From Pinisolibacter aquiterrae (GTDB lineage Bacteria; Pseudomonadota; Alphaproteobacteria; Rhizobiales; Ancalomicrobiaceae): 64,000 nt of DNA. Positions 7,853-17,161 of this stretch are shown here, piece by piece (the stretch's first letter is position 1; the number at the start of each line of letters is the position of its first letter). Made by a program: the position numbers and the translations under genes. The notes beneath the pieces were generated by a model. That model worked only from the letters and a program-made list of their open reading frames with translations, was not told the DNA's origin and did no database searches. The stretch spans positions 1 through 64,000 of the forward strand of contig NZ_JAFNIH010000032.1 in NCBI RefSeq assembly GCF_019160155.1. The letters run 5' to 3'.

Positions 7853-10540
7853 ATGGCCAACAAGATGCTCATCGACGCCACCCACCCGGAAGAGACCCGG
7901 GTGGTCGTGGTGCGCGGCAGCCGAGTCGAGGAATTCGACTTCGAAGCCGCCAACAGGAAACAGCTCAGGGGTAACATCTATCTCGCCAAGGTCACCCGCG
8001 TGGAGCCGTCGCTCCAGGCGGCCTTCGTCGACTACGGCGGCAACCGTCACGGCTTCCTGGCCTTTTCGGAGATCCACCCCGACTACTATCAGATCCCGAC
8101 CGCCGATCGGCAGGCCCTCCTCGAGGAGGAGGCGCGCATGCACGCCGACGCCGAGCGCGAGGAGAACCGCCCGCGCCGCAAGTCGAAGCCCAAGGCCAAG
8201 GCCGAGAGCGAAGGCGCCGAGGGCGAGGAGGTCTCCGAGGCCGCCGACTCCGAGGCCGAGATCGCCGACGAGGAGGCCGTCGAGAGCGTCGGCTCCGAGG
8301 ACGCGCTCGAGGAACTGCCCGAGCGTCGCCCGCAGCAGCGCCTGCGCCGCCAGTACAAGATCCAGGAAGTGATCAAGCGCCGTCAGGTGCTCCTCGTCCA
8401 GGTCGTCAAGGAGGAGCGCGGCAACAAGGGCGCGGCGCTCACCACCTATCTGTCGCTCGCCGGCCGCTATTCGGTGCTGATGCCCAACACCGCGCGCGGC
8501 GGCGGCATCTCCCGCAAGATCACCCAGCCGACCGACCGCAAGCGCCTGAAGACCATCGCCCAGGAGCTCGAGGTTCCGGAAGGCATGGGCGTCATCGTCC
8601 GCACCGCCGGCGCCGCCCGCACCAAGGCCGAGATCAAGCGCGACTTCGAATATCTCCTGCGCCTGTGGGAGAACGTGCGCGAACTGACCCTGAAGTCCTC
8701 CGCGCCGAAGCTCGTCTACGAGGAAGGCTCGCTGATCAAGCGTTCGATCCGCGACCTCTACAACAAGGACATCGACGAAGTCCTGGTCGCCGGCGAAGAG
8801 GGCTATCGCGAGGCCAAGGACTTCATGCGCATGCTCATGCCGAGCCATGCCAAGAACGTCCAGAACTACCGCGAGCCGACCCCTGTCTTCACCCGCTTCG
8901 CGGTGGAGAGCCAGCTCGACGCGATGTTCAGCCCGCAGGTCACCCTGCGCTCGGGCGGCTACATCGTCATCAACCCGACGGAAGCCCTGGTCTCCATCGA
9001 CGTGAACTCGGGCAAGTCGACCCGTGAGCACAACATCGAGGACACCGCGCTCGCCACCAACATGGAGGCGGCCGAGGAGGTCGCCCGCCAGCTCCGCCTG
9101 CGCGATCTCGCCGGTCTCATCGTGATCGACTTCATCGACATGGAGGAGAACCGCAACAACCGGGCGGTCGAGCGCAAGCTCAAGGAATGCCTGAAGAACG
9201 ATCGCGCCCGCATCCAGGTCGGCCGCATCTCGCACTTCGGCCTGATGGAGATGAGCCGCCAGCGCATCCGCACCGGCGTTCTCGAGAGCTCGATGGTGCT
9301 GTGCCCCCATTGCGGCGGCACCGGCATGGTGCGCTCGACCGAATCGGTCGCGCTGCACGTCCTGCGCTCCCTCGAGGAGGCGCTGCTGCGCAGCGTCACG
9401 CACGACCTGATCGTGCGGACGCGCACCGCCGTGGCGCTCTACATCCTCAACAACAAGCGCGGCCATCTCGCCGATCTCGAGCGCCGCTTCGGCCTCGACA
9501 TCACCGTGCTCGCCGACGATCACGCCTCCCAGGCCGGCCATCTCTACGTGGTGGAGAAGGGCGACCCCGTGGTGCCGCGCACCGATCGGCCCGAACTCGT
9601 CGCCGCCCCCGCTCCCGTCGAGGAGCCCGAGGAGGAGATCGTCGAGGACGAGATCGAGGAGACCGAGGAGGAGGAGACCGAGCGCGCCGAGAGCCGCGAC
9701 GAAGGTCGTGGCGACGCCGCTCGCGCCGCCGAGACCGAGGCCGGTCGTCGCCGCCGGCGTCGGCGTCGGCGCGGTCGTGGTCGTGGCGAGGGCGCCCCGC
9801 AGAACGGCACCGACGAGGAGAACGCCGCCTACGACGCCGAGAACGGTGCCGAGGAAGGTGGCGAGGAAGGCTCCGAGGAGACCGGCCCGGTCGAGCTCGA
9901 CGCCAACGGCGACGAGATTCCGCGCAAGCGCCGTCGTCGCGGCCGTCGCGGCGGCCGCCGCAATCGCCCCGAGAACGGCGAGGCCGGCGAGACCGTCCGC
10001 GCCGAGGGCGAAACCTACGAAGGCGAAGAGAGTGACGAGGGCGAGGAGCTCGCGACCGACGACGTCGTCGTGATCGACCGCGAGACCCTCGCCGCCGAGG
10101 TCGAGGCGATGGACGCCGCCCCCGAGGAGACCGCCGCCGAGGTGGTCGCCGAAGAGGCGCCGACCGTCGAGGCCCCGGTCACCGAGGCCGCCGCCGCCGA
10201 GGTTCCCGCCGAGGAACCGCCGGCGAAGCCCAAGCGCGTCCGCGCGCCGCGCAAGTCCGCCAAGACCAAGGCCGCCGAGGCCGCCGCCGCGGAGGCCGAA
10301 GCCGCCGCCGCGGAGACCGAGACCGAGGCCGCGCCCGCCGTCGCCGAGGAGCCGGCTCCGGCCCCCGAGCAGCCCGCCTCCGAGGCGAGCGCCGCCACCG
10401 CGACGCAGAGCGTGAGCGAGCCGGCGCCGGTCGAAGAGGCCGAGGCCGAACCCGCCGCTCCGGCGAAGCCGGTGCCGCAGTCGACCGAACTGCCGCCCGA
10501 CGCGCCGCGCAAGTCCGGCTGGTGGTCGAAGCGCGGCTGA
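7853..10540 (+). CDS. rne: ribonuclease E
   Basis: This is the endoribonuclease that initiates mRNA decay and processes rRNA and tRNA, acting as degradosome scaffold. From ATG 7853 it has 895 residues. The S1 domain is split by an acidic/Lys-rich insertion (about residues 85-165), as in other alphaproteobacterial RNase E proteins. The catalytic metal-binding aspartates are D383 (SIDVNSG) and D426 (VIDFIDM), 43 residues apart as in the E. coli enzyme. The zinc link CPHC is at 484-487. The C-terminal third is Glu/Ala-rich with Arg clusters (for example near 633-650), suited to RNA and partner binding. The frame stays open upstream to 7250, but the extension is Arg/Pro-rich noise, and MANKMLIDA is the standard start. 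A clear terminator follows. Confidence 0.96.
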   Translation: MANKMLIDATHPEETRVVVVRGSRVEEFDFEAANRKQLRGNIYLAKVTRVEPSLQAAFVDYGGNRHGFLAFSEIHPDYYQIPTADRQALLEEEARMHADAEREENRPRRKSKPKAKAESEGAEGEEVSEAADSEAEIADEEAVESVGSEDALEELPERRPQQRLRRQYKIQEVIKRRQVLLVQVVKEERGNKGAALTTYLSLAGRYSVLMPNTARGGGISRKITQPTDRKRLKTIAQELEVPEGMGVIVRTAGAARTKAEIKRDFEYLLRLWENVRELTLKSSAPKLVYEEGSLIKRSIRDLYNKDIDEVLVAGEEGYREAKDFMRMLMPSHAKNVQNYREPTPVFTRFAVESQLDAMFSPQVTLRSGGYIVINPTEALVSIDVNSGKSTREHNIEDTALATNMEAAEEVARQLRLRDLAGLIVIDFIDMEENRNNRAVERKLKECLKNDRARIQVGRISHFGLMEMSRQRIRTGVLESSMVLCPHCGGTGMVRSTESVALHVLRSLEEALLRSVTHDLIVRTRTAVALYILNNKRGHLADLERRFGLDITVLADDHASQAGHLYVVEKGDPVVPRTDRPELVAAPAPVEEPEEEIVEDEIEETEEEETERAESRDEGRGDAARAAETEAGRRRRRRRRRGRGRGEGAPQNGTDEENAAYDAENGAEEGGEEGSEETGPVELDANGDEIPRKRRRRGRRGGRRNRPENGEAGETVRAEGETYEGEESDEGEELATDDVVVIDRETLAAEVEAMDAAPEETAAEVVAEEAPTVEAPVTEAAAAEVPAEEPPAKPKRVRAPRKSAKTKAAEAAAAEAEAAAAETETEAAPAVAEEPAPAPEQPASEASAATATQSVSEPAPVEEAEAEPAAPAKPVPQSTELPPDAPRKSGWWSKRG

Positions 10541-10563
10541 GGCCGACGATCCGATGAAACGAG

Positions 10564-10591
10564 AAAGGCCGGGAGCGATCCCGGCCTTTTT
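10564..10591 (+). terminator. Rho-independent terminator of rne
   Basis: The stem GGCCGGGA / TCCCGGCC closes a GCGA tetraloop, with AAA before and TTTTT directly after (10587-10591). It lies 24 bases beyond the rne stop codon. Confidence 0.88.
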
Positions 10592-10807
10592 CACGTCGTC
10601 GCCACACGAGGATCGCGGCCGCCGGCCGAACGGGAGCCGATCGAACGTGTGGTCGCTCGAGCCGGGGTGACGGAAGAGCGCGGCGCGGAAGGCGGGTTCG
10701 ACGTCGGAATTTGTTGAAATCCGAGAGCCGTTCGTGCCAACAGTGGCGACCCAAGTCGGTCGGCTCGCTCCGACCCGTCACCCGTATTCGTCAGGACGAC
10801 ACCACCC

Positions 10808-11464
10808 ATGCCCGAGGTGATCTTCAACGGACCGGCCGGCCGCATCGAAGGCCGTTTCCAGCCCGCGAAGCAGCGCAACGCTCCCATCGCTCTCATTCTT
10901 CATCCCCACCCCCAGTTCGGGGGCACGATGAACAACCAGATCACCTATCAGCTGTTCTACATGTTCGCGAAACGCGGCTTCGCGGTGCTGCGCTTCAACT
11001 TCCGCGGCGTCGGCCGCTCGCAGGGCGCGTTCGATCACGGCGCCGGCGAATTGTCGGATGCCGCCGCCGCGCTCGACTGGGTCCAGACCATCCACCCGGA
11101 CGCCCGCTCCTGCTGGATCGCCGGCTTCTCCTTCGGCGCCTGGATCGGCATGCAGCTGCTGATGCGCCGGCCCGAGATCGAGGGCTTCATCTCGATCGCC
11201 CCGCCGGCCAACCTCAACGACTTCTCCTTCCTCGCCCCCTGCCCCTCCTCCGGCCTGATCGTCCACGGCGACATCGACAAGGTGGTGCCGCTGAAGGACG
11301 TCCAGACCCTGGTCGACAAGCTCAAGACCCAGAAGGGCATCGTCATCGACCAGCGCGTGATCGAGGGCGCCAACCACTTCTTCGAAAACAAGGTCGACGA
11401 GCTGCTCGGCCACTGCGAGCAATATGTCGACATGCGCCTCGCCTCGACGATCGAGACGGCCTGA
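10808..11464 (+). CDS. alpha/beta hydrolase
   Basis: This is a cytosolic alpha/beta-fold hydrolase of 218 residues with no signal peptide. The nucleophile elbow is GFSFG with Ser108. The acid is probably in HGDIDKVVP (about 156-158), and the His is in GANHFF (about 190). The oxyanion-hole region HPHPQFGGTMNN and FNFRGVGRS match a conserved family of small hydrolases widespread in alphaproteobacteria, whose substrate is not established. It sits alone between the rne terminator and the DapB-like gene, 116 bases upstream of the latter. I cannot assign a substrate; esterase or thioesterase activity is possible. The start ATG gives the usual N-terminus MPEVIFNGPAGRIEGR. Confidence 0.85.
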   Translation: MPEVIFNGPAGRIEGRFQPAKQRNAPIALILHPHPQFGGTMNNQITYQLFYMFAKRGFAVLRFNFRGVGRSQGAFDHGAGELSDAAAALDWVQTIHPDARSCWIAGFSFGAWIGMQLLMRRPEIEGFISIAPPANLNDFSFLAPCPSSGLIVHGDIDKVVPLKDVQTLVDKLKTQKGIVIDQRVIEGANHFFENKVDELLGHCEQYVDMRLASTIETA

Positions 11465-11580
11465 TCCTTCGTGCCCCCCGACCCTTCAGGGCCCCTGACG
11501 GTTCGCCGGTCCCGAATTCGTTGGACCGGCGCCCGACCCTGGGCCAGTCTCCCCCGAAACGACTCCTCGGGAGTGACGTC

Positions 11581-12387
11581 ATGAGTGTCCGCATCGTCGT
11601 GTCCGGTGCCTCCGGCTGGGTCGGCCGCGCCCTCGTGCGCGCCGTCGCCGGCGCCGCCGATCTCGAACTCACCGGAGCCGTGGCGAGGGCGCAGGCCGGG
11701 GCCGATGCCGGCACTCTCGCCGGCCTCGCCCCGCTCGGCGTGCCGGTGGTCGCGACGCTCGCCGAGGCCCTCGCCGTCCCCTCCGACGTGGTGATCGACT
11801 ATACCAGACCCGCCGTCGTCGCCGGCCATGTCCGCATGGCGCTCGAGGCCGGCCGCCACGTCGTCGTCGGCACCTCCGGTCTCGGCTCGGCCGATTATGC
11901 CCAAATCGACGCACTGGCGCGCGAACGCGGCCTCGGGGTCGTCGCCGCCGGCAACTTCTCGATCACCGCGACCCTGCTGAAGCGCTTCGCGCTCGAGGCG
12001 GCGCGCCACGTCGCCGACGTCGAGATCATCGACTATGCCTCGGCGAAGAAGCCCGACACGCCCTCCGGCACCGGCCGCGAGTTGGCCGAGGCGCTCTCCG
12101 CCGTGCGCCGGCCGGGCACCTCGCTGCCCGTCGGCGACCTCTCCGGCCTCCCCGCCACACGCGGCGCCACCGTCGCCGAGCCGACGCCGATCCAGGTCCA
12201 TTCGGTGCGGATGCCGTCCTACGTCCTCGCCTGCGAGGCGATCTTCGCCGCCGAGGACGAACGCCTCGTCATCCGCCACGACGCCGGATCCTCGCCGAGC
12301 CCCTATGTCGCCGGAACCCTGCTCGCCGCCCGCCGGGTGATCGAGCGCGTCGGCTTGACCCGGGGCCTCGACGCGCTGATCGATTGA
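11581..12387 (+). CDS. dapB: DapB-like dihydrodipicolinate reductase family protein (catalytic His missing)
   Basis: By fold this is 4-hydroxy-tetrahydrodipicolinate reductase, the NAD(P)H enzyme of lysine/diaminopimelate synthesis. The 268 residues show the Rossmann motif GASGWVGR, a VVVGTSG loop, AGNFSITATLLKRF and the substrate loop PDTPSGT. However, the segment that in E. coli DapB reads EAHHRHKVDAPSGT is here DYASAKKPDTPSGT. The catalytic His159 and His160 positions are Ala153 and Ser154, and only Lys163 (here K157) remains. This may be a divergent paralogue with another substrate rather than the housekeeping DapB. The start at 11581 has GGGAG 8 bases upstream; the frame is open further upstream, but that part is not protein-like. 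Confidence 0.72.
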   Translation: MSVRIVVSGASGWVGRALVRAVAGAADLELTGAVARAQAGADAGTLAGLAPLGVPVVATLAEALAVPSDVVIDYTRPAVVAGHVRMALEAGRHVVVGTSGLGSADYAQIDALARERGLGVVAAGNFSITATLLKRFALEAARHVADVEIIDYASAKKPDTPSGTGRELAEALSAVRRPGTSLPVGDLSGLPATRGATVAEPTPIQVHSVRMPSYVLACEAIFAAEDERLVIRHDAGSSPSPYVAGTLLAARRVIERVGLTRGLDALID

Positions 12388-12394
12388 GCGCGCC

Positions 12395-12811
12395 TCAGCG
12401 CCGCGTCTCGGGGAAGCGCCGCATCCGCTGCACGACCGGCGGAGAGCTCCCGAGCCGGCCGCCGACGCCGCTCGCCGGGACCGCCGTCGCGCGCGCGGCC
12501 GGCGCCGTGGCGCGCCCGACAGACGCCGTCGCGCGCCCGACCGAGCGCCGCGCGAAGCGGGTCAGAACCAGCAGCAGCACCCCGCAGAAGCCGACCCAGA
12601 AGGCATAGGCGGCGAGCGCCCCCCCGTCCTCGTAAGGGTCGAGCACGCGGAACCCGCCGCGTCCGAGCAGCGTCACCGGCTCGCCCGCATCGAGACCGAT
12701 CCACACCCGCCCCGCCTCGGCGATCAGAGCGAGCCCGACGAAGGTCACGAGCTTCGGCCGCCGCCCGGCGACCTCGTAGAACCAGCGGAAGGTCAGGACC
12801 GGATTCGCCAT
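12395..12811 (-). CDS. small membrane protein of unknown function
   Basis: I do not recognise this 138-residue protein. It has two likely membrane segments, at about residues 22-40 (weak) and 72-92 ([18 protein letters not shown]). A tail rich in Arg, Ala, Thr and Val follows, with imperfect repeats of RAT[AS]VGRAT type. The start at 12811 lies 4 bases after the anmK stop codon. A GAGG ribosome-binding site sits inside the end of anmK, so it is probably translated from the anmK message. The gene overlaps nothing and is convergent with dapB. Its coupling to anmK suggests a link to the cell envelope, but this is only context. Confidence 0.65.
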   Translation of the reverse strand: MANPVLTFRWFYEVAGRRPKLVTFVGLALIAEAGRVWIGLDAGEPVTLLGRGGFRVLDPYEDGGALAAYAFWVGFCGVLLLVLTRFARRSVGRATASVGRATAPAARATAVPASGVGGRLGSSPPVVQRMRRFPETRR

Positions 12812-12815
12812 CGCC

Positions 12816-13937
12816 TCACCCCATCGCCAGGACGCCGCCACGCATCGGATGCGGCACGCCGGTGGTGCCCGGGAACGACAGCGGCAATCGCTCCAGGTGG
12901 CGCACGGCGAGATGGGCGAAGGCCTGCGCCTCCAGGAAATCGGTCGACCAACCGACGTCCGCCGCCGTGACCACGCGCGCGTTGGTCGCCTCTCCGAGCA
13001 TCGCCAGCAGGGTCGGATTGTGCGCGCCCCCGCCCGCGACCACCACCATCGCCGGCTGGGCCGGCAGGATCGCGAGCCCCTTGGCGATCGCCCGCGCGCT
13101 GAGCGCGGTCAGCGTCGCCGCGCCGTCGGCGGGCGAGAGCCCTTCGACCGCCGACGCCGTGAAGGCGTTGCGATCGAGCGACTTCGGCGCCGGCACGTCG
13201 AAGAAGGGATGTTCGAGCAAGGCCGAGAGCAACCGCTCGTCGACCCGGCCCGCCGCCGCGAGGCGGCCGTCGACGTCGAGCGGGCGCGCGGTGTGGAGAC
13301 GGCACCAGTCGTCGAGCGCGGCATTGCCCGGCCCGCAGTCGAAGGCGACGAGATCGCTCGGATCCTCGCCCGCCCCGATCCAGGTCAGATTGGCGACGCC
13401 GCCGATGTTGCAGACCACCAGCGGGCGCGGCAGATCGCCGGAGGCGGCCAGCGCCGCGTGCCAGATCGGCACCAGCGGCGCCCCCTCCCCGCCCGCCGCC
13501 ACGTCGGCGGCGCGGAAGTCGTAGACGACCGGCAGACCGACCGCCCGCGACAGCGCCAGCCCGTCGCCGAGCTGCACCGTGATCCGGTGCGACGGTGCAT
13601 GGAACACCGTCTGCCCGTGAAAGCCGACGACCGCCACGTCCGCCGCCGTCAGCCCGTTCGCCGCCATGAAGGTCGCGACGGCATCCGCGTGGGCCGTCGT
13701 CACCACGGCCTCGGCCGCCGCCAGCGCCTCCGGCCGCTCGGCCCGGTCGCCGACCGAGGGCGCCACCGCGATCGCCGCGCGGATCGCCGCGCGCTCGTGG
13801 TCGTCGTAGGGGCGAAAGAGCGTCGGCCCGAGGTCGAAGATCCGCCGCCCGTCGGTCTCCACCGCCGCGACGTCGACCCCGTCCATCGAGGTGCCGCTCA
13901 TCAAGCCGATCGCCCAGCGCCGCGCGCCCATCTCCAC
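12816..13937 (-). CDS. anmK: anhydro-N-acetylmuramic acid kinase
   Basis: AnmK phosphorylates and opens 1,6-anhydro-MurNAc released during peptidoglycan turnover, giving MurNAc-6-phosphate in the cytoplasm. The 373 residues start with the family hallmark [12 protein letters not shown] (about 11-22). They also contain [30 protein letters not shown] and [10 protein letters not shown], all typical of the ASKHA-fold kinase. The start could be at 13937 or at the next Met at 13931. It is divergent from tyrS (123 bases between starts), an arrangement seen in related genomes. It fits with nagZ at 59.6 kb and the amidase at 6 kb, which act in the same wall-recycling route. Confidence 0.94.
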   Translation of the reverse strand: MEMGARRWAIGLMSGTSMDGVDVAAVETDGRRIFDLGPTLFRPYDDHERAAIRAAIAVAPSVGDRAERPEALAAAEAVVTTAHADAVATFMAANGLTAADVAVVGFHGQTVFHAPSHRITVQLGDGLALSRAVGLPVVYDFRAADVAAGGEGAPLVPIWHAALAASGDLPRPLVVCNIGGVANLTWIGAGEDPSDLVAFDCGPGNAALDDWCRLHTARPLDVDGRLAAAGRVDERLLSALLEHPFFDVPAPKSLDRNAFTASAVEGLSPADGAATLTALSARAIAKGLAILPAQPAMVVVAGGGAHNPTLLAMLGEATNARVVTAADVGWSTDFLEAQAFAHLAVRHLERLPLSFPGTTGVPHPMRGGVLAMG

Positions 13938-14060
13938 CCGTCCTCCGCCTCGATCCGCGCCGCGGTCACGCCCCCTCGGGGGGTGCCTTCTCGCCCGCGA
14001 GATGCTATGAGCCCGGTTCGACGCGGCTCACCCGCGTCGTCTGCCAGGGTTTCGCCGATC

Positions 14061-15308
14061 ATGACCGCGTTCAAGTCCGATTTTCTCCGCGTCCTCTCCG
14101 AGCGTGGATTCATCCACCAGATCTCCGATCCGGAGGGGCTCGACGCCGCCTTCCTCGCCGGCCCGGTGACGGCCTATATCGGCTTCGACGCGACCGCCCC
14201 CTCGCTCCACGCGGGCTCCCTGATCCAGATCATGATGTTGCACTGGATGCAGGAGACCGGCCACCGTCCGATCGCCCTGATGGGCGGCGGCACGACGATG
14301 ATCGGCGATCCCTCCTTCAAGGACGAGGCGCGGAAGCTCCTCACCGTCGAGGACATCGACGCCAATCTCGCCGGCATCAAGCGGGTCTTCTCCAAGTTCC
14401 TCGACTTCGAGAGCGGCCGCGCCCTGATGATCAACAACGCCGATTGGCTGCGCCACCTCAACTACGTCGAGTTCCTGCGCGACGTCGGCCGCCACTTCTC
14501 GGTCAACAAGATGCTGAGCTACGACTCGGTCAAGCTCCGGCTCGACCGCGAACAGTCGCTGAGCTTCCTCGAATTCAACTACATGATCCTCCAGGGCTAC
14601 GACTTCGTCGAGCTCTACCGCCGCACCGGCTGCATCCTGCAGATGGGCGGCTCGGATCAGTGGGGCAACATCGTCAACGGCATCGACCTCGGCCACAAGA
14701 TGGAACGGGCGCAGTTCTTCGCGCTCACCTCGCCGCTGCTCACCACCTCCTCGGGGGCGAAGATGGGCAAGACGGCGAACGGCGCCGTCTGGCTCGAGGC
14801 GGACATGCTGAGCCCCTACGACTACTGGCAGTACTGGCGCAACACCGAGGACGCCGACGTCGAGCGCTTCCTGAAGCTCTACACCAAGATGCCGATGGAC
14901 GAGATCGCCCGGCTCGCCGCGCTCGGCGGCTCGGAGATCAACGAGGCCAAGAAGATCCTGGCGACCGAGATCACCACGCTGGTGCACGGCCGCGACGTGG
15001 CGCTCGCCGCCGCCGAGACCGCCCGCAAGACCTTCGAGGAGGGGGCGCTCGCCGCCGATCTGCCGACGGTGGAGATCCCGGCCGGCGAGCTCGCGGAGGG
15101 CCTCGGCGTCCTCGCCGCCTTCGTTCGGGCCGGCCTCGCCGGGTCCAACGGCGAGGCGCGCCGCGCGGTGGCCGGCGGCGCGCTCAGGGTCAACGACGTG
15201 CCCCTCGCCGACGAGCGCCAGAAGCTGACCACCGGCGATCTGACCGGCGACGGCGTGATCAAGCTCTCCTCCGGCAAGAAGAAGCACGTGCTCCTGAAGC
15301 CGGTGTGA
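14061..15308 (+). CDS. tyrS: tyrosyl-tRNA synthetase
   Basis: This enzyme charges tRNA-Tyr in the cytoplasm. From ATG 14061 it has 415 residues, normal for the bacterial enzyme. The class I HIGH-like motif is PSLHAGSL at about 48-55, and the KMSKS-like motif is GAKMGKT at about 233-239. The core includes [16 protein letters not shown] for tyrosine/tRNA recognition, and an S4 RNA-binding domain covers the last ~65 residues ([19 protein letters not shown]). The open frame extends upstream to 12849 on the strand opposite anmK, but that is antisense noise. The gene is convergent with the ModA-like gene downstream. Confidence 0.96.
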   Translation: MTAFKSDFLRVLSERGFIHQISDPEGLDAAFLAGPVTAYIGFDATAPSLHAGSLIQIMMLHWMQETGHRPIALMGGGTTMIGDPSFKDEARKLLTVEDIDANLAGIKRVFSKFLDFESGRALMINNADWLRHLNYVEFLRDVGRHFSVNKMLSYDSVKLRLDREQSLSFLEFNYMILQGYDFVELYRRTGCILQMGGSDQWGNIVNGIDLGHKMERAQFFALTSPLLTTSSGAKMGKTANGAVWLEADMLSPYDYWQYWRNTEDADVERFLKLYTKMPMDEIARLAALGGSEINEAKKILATEITTLVHGRDVALAAAETARKTFEEGALAADLPTVEIPAGELAEGLGVLAAFVRAGLAGSNGEARRAVAGGALRVNDVPLADERQKLTTGDLTGDGVIKLSSGKKKHVLLKPV

Positions 15309-15324
15309 TCCCGAGCGCGCGACG

Positions 15325-15341
15325 GTCCGATCCGTTCGGAC
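15325..15341. terminator. small hairpin between convergent tyrS and modA-like gene
   Basis: GTCCGA and TCGGAC pair around a 5-base loop in the 55-base gap between the two convergent stop codons. There is no clear T-tract, so terminator function is uncertain. Confidence 0.3.
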
Positions 15342-15363
15342 GTTCCCGCGCCGAGGATGAGCC

Positions 15364-16182
15364 TCAGGGTTTCGCCGCGCTCGGCAGGGTCGGCGCGGCG
15401 AAACCGGCCTCCGCCAGGATCGCCTGCGCCTCCGGCGACAGGAGCCACAGCGCGAACCGATAGGCCGCGACCGGCGCGCCCGGCGCCACGGCGAGCCCGT
15501 AGTCGGCTCGCACCGCCAGGCTCTCCGGTAAGGTGAAGGCCCGCGCCTCCGGCGCCTCCTTGGCGATCGGCCGGCGGTTGGTGCAATAGGCGAGGAAGAG
15601 ATCGGCCTCGCCGCTCGCCAGCAACGACGCATAGACGTTGCGCCCGGCCGGCGGCGGCGGCGAGCTCGGCCCGCCGGTCAGCTGCAGCGCCTTCGCCTCC
15701 AGCGCCGCCTCGGCGCCGGGCTTCACCGCCTCCGCCTTGGCGAAAACCTCGAAGGCATAGTCCCCGGCCGGATCCGCCTTCGGCGTCGAGGTGCCGAGCC
15801 GGACGGCGGGGTCGAGCATCCGGTCGAGCAGATTGCTCCCGTCGGCCGCGACGCCGGCCTTCGGCATGGCGAAGGCGCAGAGTTCGTTGCGCGCGAAGAG
15901 GACCACCGGCCCCATCTTGCCCTCGGCGGCGAGGGCCAACGGATGCTCCATGTTGGCGGAGGTGAAGACGTCGACCTTCGCGCCCGCCTCGATCTCCTTC
16001 TTCAGCGTCCCCGAGGCCTTGTAGGTCTGATCGACGCGAATGCCGGTCGCCTTGGTGAAGGCGGCGCCGGCTTGCGTCAGCGCCCCGCGCAGGCTCCCGG
16101 CCGAGACGTGGACGATCGCCTCCTCGGCCACGGCGGGGCCGGCGAGGACGGTGGCGAGCAGAAGCGGCGTGATACGGTTCAT
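15364..16182 (-). CDS. ModA-like periplasmic substrate-binding protein (orphan)
   Basis: This is an exported solute-binding protein of the molybdate-binding (ModA) family. The 272 residues begin with a clear signal peptide (MNRITPLLLATVLAGPAVAEEA, cleavage near residue 19). The mature part has the family's ligand-loop features: VSAGSLRGAL, KASGTLKKEIEAGAKVDVFTSANMEHP and FARNELCAF. The reading frame is open 44 codons further upstream, but the start at 16182 gives the signal peptide. No permease or ATPase gene is adjacent. A second, canonical modA with modBC lies 3.6 kb away, so this copy may feed that transporter or bind another oxyanion such as tungstate. An inverted repeat lies 51 bases upstream. 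Confidence 0.8.
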   Translation of the reverse strand: MNRITPLLLATVLAGPAVAEEAIVHVSAGSLRGALTQAGAAFTKATGIRVDQTYKASGTLKKEIEAGAKVDVFTSANMEHPLALAAEGKMGPVVLFARNELCAFAMPKAGVAADGSNLLDRMLDPAVRLGTSTPKADPAGDYAFEVFAKAEAVKPGAEAALEAKALQLTGGPSSPPPPAGRNVYASLLASGEADLFLAYCTNRRPIAKEAPEARAFTLPESLAVRADYGLAVAPGAPVAAYRFALWLLSPEAQAILAEAGFAAPTLPSAAKP

Positions 16183-16568
16183 GACGGGACCCTCGACCGG
16201 GCGGCGGCCTCGACGGGGAGGATGCCGCAGCTTTGTGTTCGATGAAACACAACGTAGCCGGTTTTTCACACGTCTCGACGATCCTCGCCCCCGGCGTCGC
16301 GAAAACCGGCCCAAAGAACGACGGCGTGCGCTCCGCGCGAACGTCGGGCGACCGCGTCCCCCTTGCGCCCCTTCCCGCTTCGGTCTAGACGATCGGCTAC
16401 GGTCGGCAGTTCACCGAGGCGTCGCCACCCCGAAAGGGGAGCTGGACCTGCCAATTTTCACCTTCGCGATCGACACGCTTTCCCCGTGTGCCGCGTCGGC
16501 AAGGGCGACCACCGAACGTCCGTCGAGGCTCCGCCCCCGGACTGCGGCACATCGCACGAGGATCAGCG
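16183..16568. other. 386-base divergent intergenic region
   Basis: The region lies between the ModA-like gene (minus) and the DUF2087 gene (plus). It holds the inverted repeat at 16233-16252 near the ModA-like gene. I see no other gene or RNA. Promoters of both genes must lie here but are not obvious. Confidence 0.5.
16233..16252 (-). promoter_or_regulatory. inverted repeat upstream of the ModA-like gene (Mo-box-like)
   Basis: Two perfect 7-base arms, TTGTGTT and AACACAA, are separated by 6 bases. The core TGTGTT-N6-AACACA has the same 6-6-6 geometry as the repeats upstream of modA and mop (TGTATC-N6-GATACA type). It lies 51 bases before the ATG, a good operator position. The link to molybdate control is inference. 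Confidence 0.5.
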
Positions 16569-17123
16569 ATGTCCAGAACCCACCTTCCCTTCTCGACGCC
16601 CGACGTCTCCGCCTTCGCCCGCGCGCTCGCCGCCCAATTGGCCGAGCACGAGGGCCGGCCCGGCCATGTCGAACTGCTCAACATGGTCGCCCGCGCCGGC
16701 GGCTTCGGCAATTTCCAGCATTTTCGCGCCCAGGCCGAGACGCTGGACCGGCTCGAGACCCCGCCCCCGCCGCCGCAGCCGGTCGATACCGCCCGGCTCG
16801 CGCGCATCCTGCGCTATTTCGACGCCGACGGTCGCCTGATCCGTTGGCCCGGCAAGGCGAGCCATCGGCCGGATTGCCTGTGGGTGATGTGGTCGCGCCT
16901 GCCGGCCCGCCGCTCGATGCACGAACGCGAGATCAACGAGCGCCTCGGCGCCGAACATCTCTTCGGCGATCACGCCCTCCTCCGGCGTGAACTCGTCGAC
17001 GGCGGTTGGATGAGCCGGACCTTCGACGGCCGCGACTATCGCCGGCTGGAGAAGGCCCCGCCGGCCGAGGCGGTCGCGCTGCTGCGCCTCCTCGCCGCCC
17101 GGCGCCCGCGAACGGGGGCCTGA
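16569..17123 (+). CDS. DUF2087 domain-containing protein
   Basis: This is a cytoplasmic protein of 184 residues. The N-terminal part (about 1-70) is an alpha-helical segment with a glyoxalase-related-like motif (GGFGNFQHFRAQ), as often seen in front of DUF2087. After a Pro-rich linker (PPPPPQP), the DUF2087 domain covers about 78-165 (RILRYFDADGRLIRWPGK ... FGDHALLRRELVDGGWMSRT). The family is found in DNA-binding or regulatory contexts, but its activity is not established. The start at 16569 has GAGGA about 7 bases upstream. It is convergent with modD, with a strong shared hairpin between. Confidence 0.8.
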   Translation: MSRTHLPFSTPDVSAFARALAAQLAEHEGRPGHVELLNMVARAGGFGNFQHFRAQAETLDRLETPPPPPQPVDTARLARILRYFDADGRLIRWPGKASHRPDCLWVMWSRLPARRSMHEREINERLGAEHLFGDHALLRRELVDGGWMSRTFDGRDYRRLEKAPPAEAVALLRLLAARRPRTGA

Positions 17124-17135
17124 GGACGACGTGGG

Positions 17136-17161
17136 GATCGGCGCGGTATCTCGCGCCGATC
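17136..17161. terminator. bidirectional hairpin between DUF2087 gene and modD
   Basis: Perfect 10-base arms GATCGGCGCG and CGCGCCGATC flank a 6-base loop in the gap between convergent genes. It has no long T-tract, but its position and stability suggest a shared terminator for both transcripts. Confidence 0.5.

Noticed and set aside
10711-11580. N-terminal extension of the DapB-like frame through the hydrolase gene
   Set aside because: The extension is the alternate frame of the alpha/beta hydrolase; DapB-type sequence begins at 11581 behind a GGGAG site.
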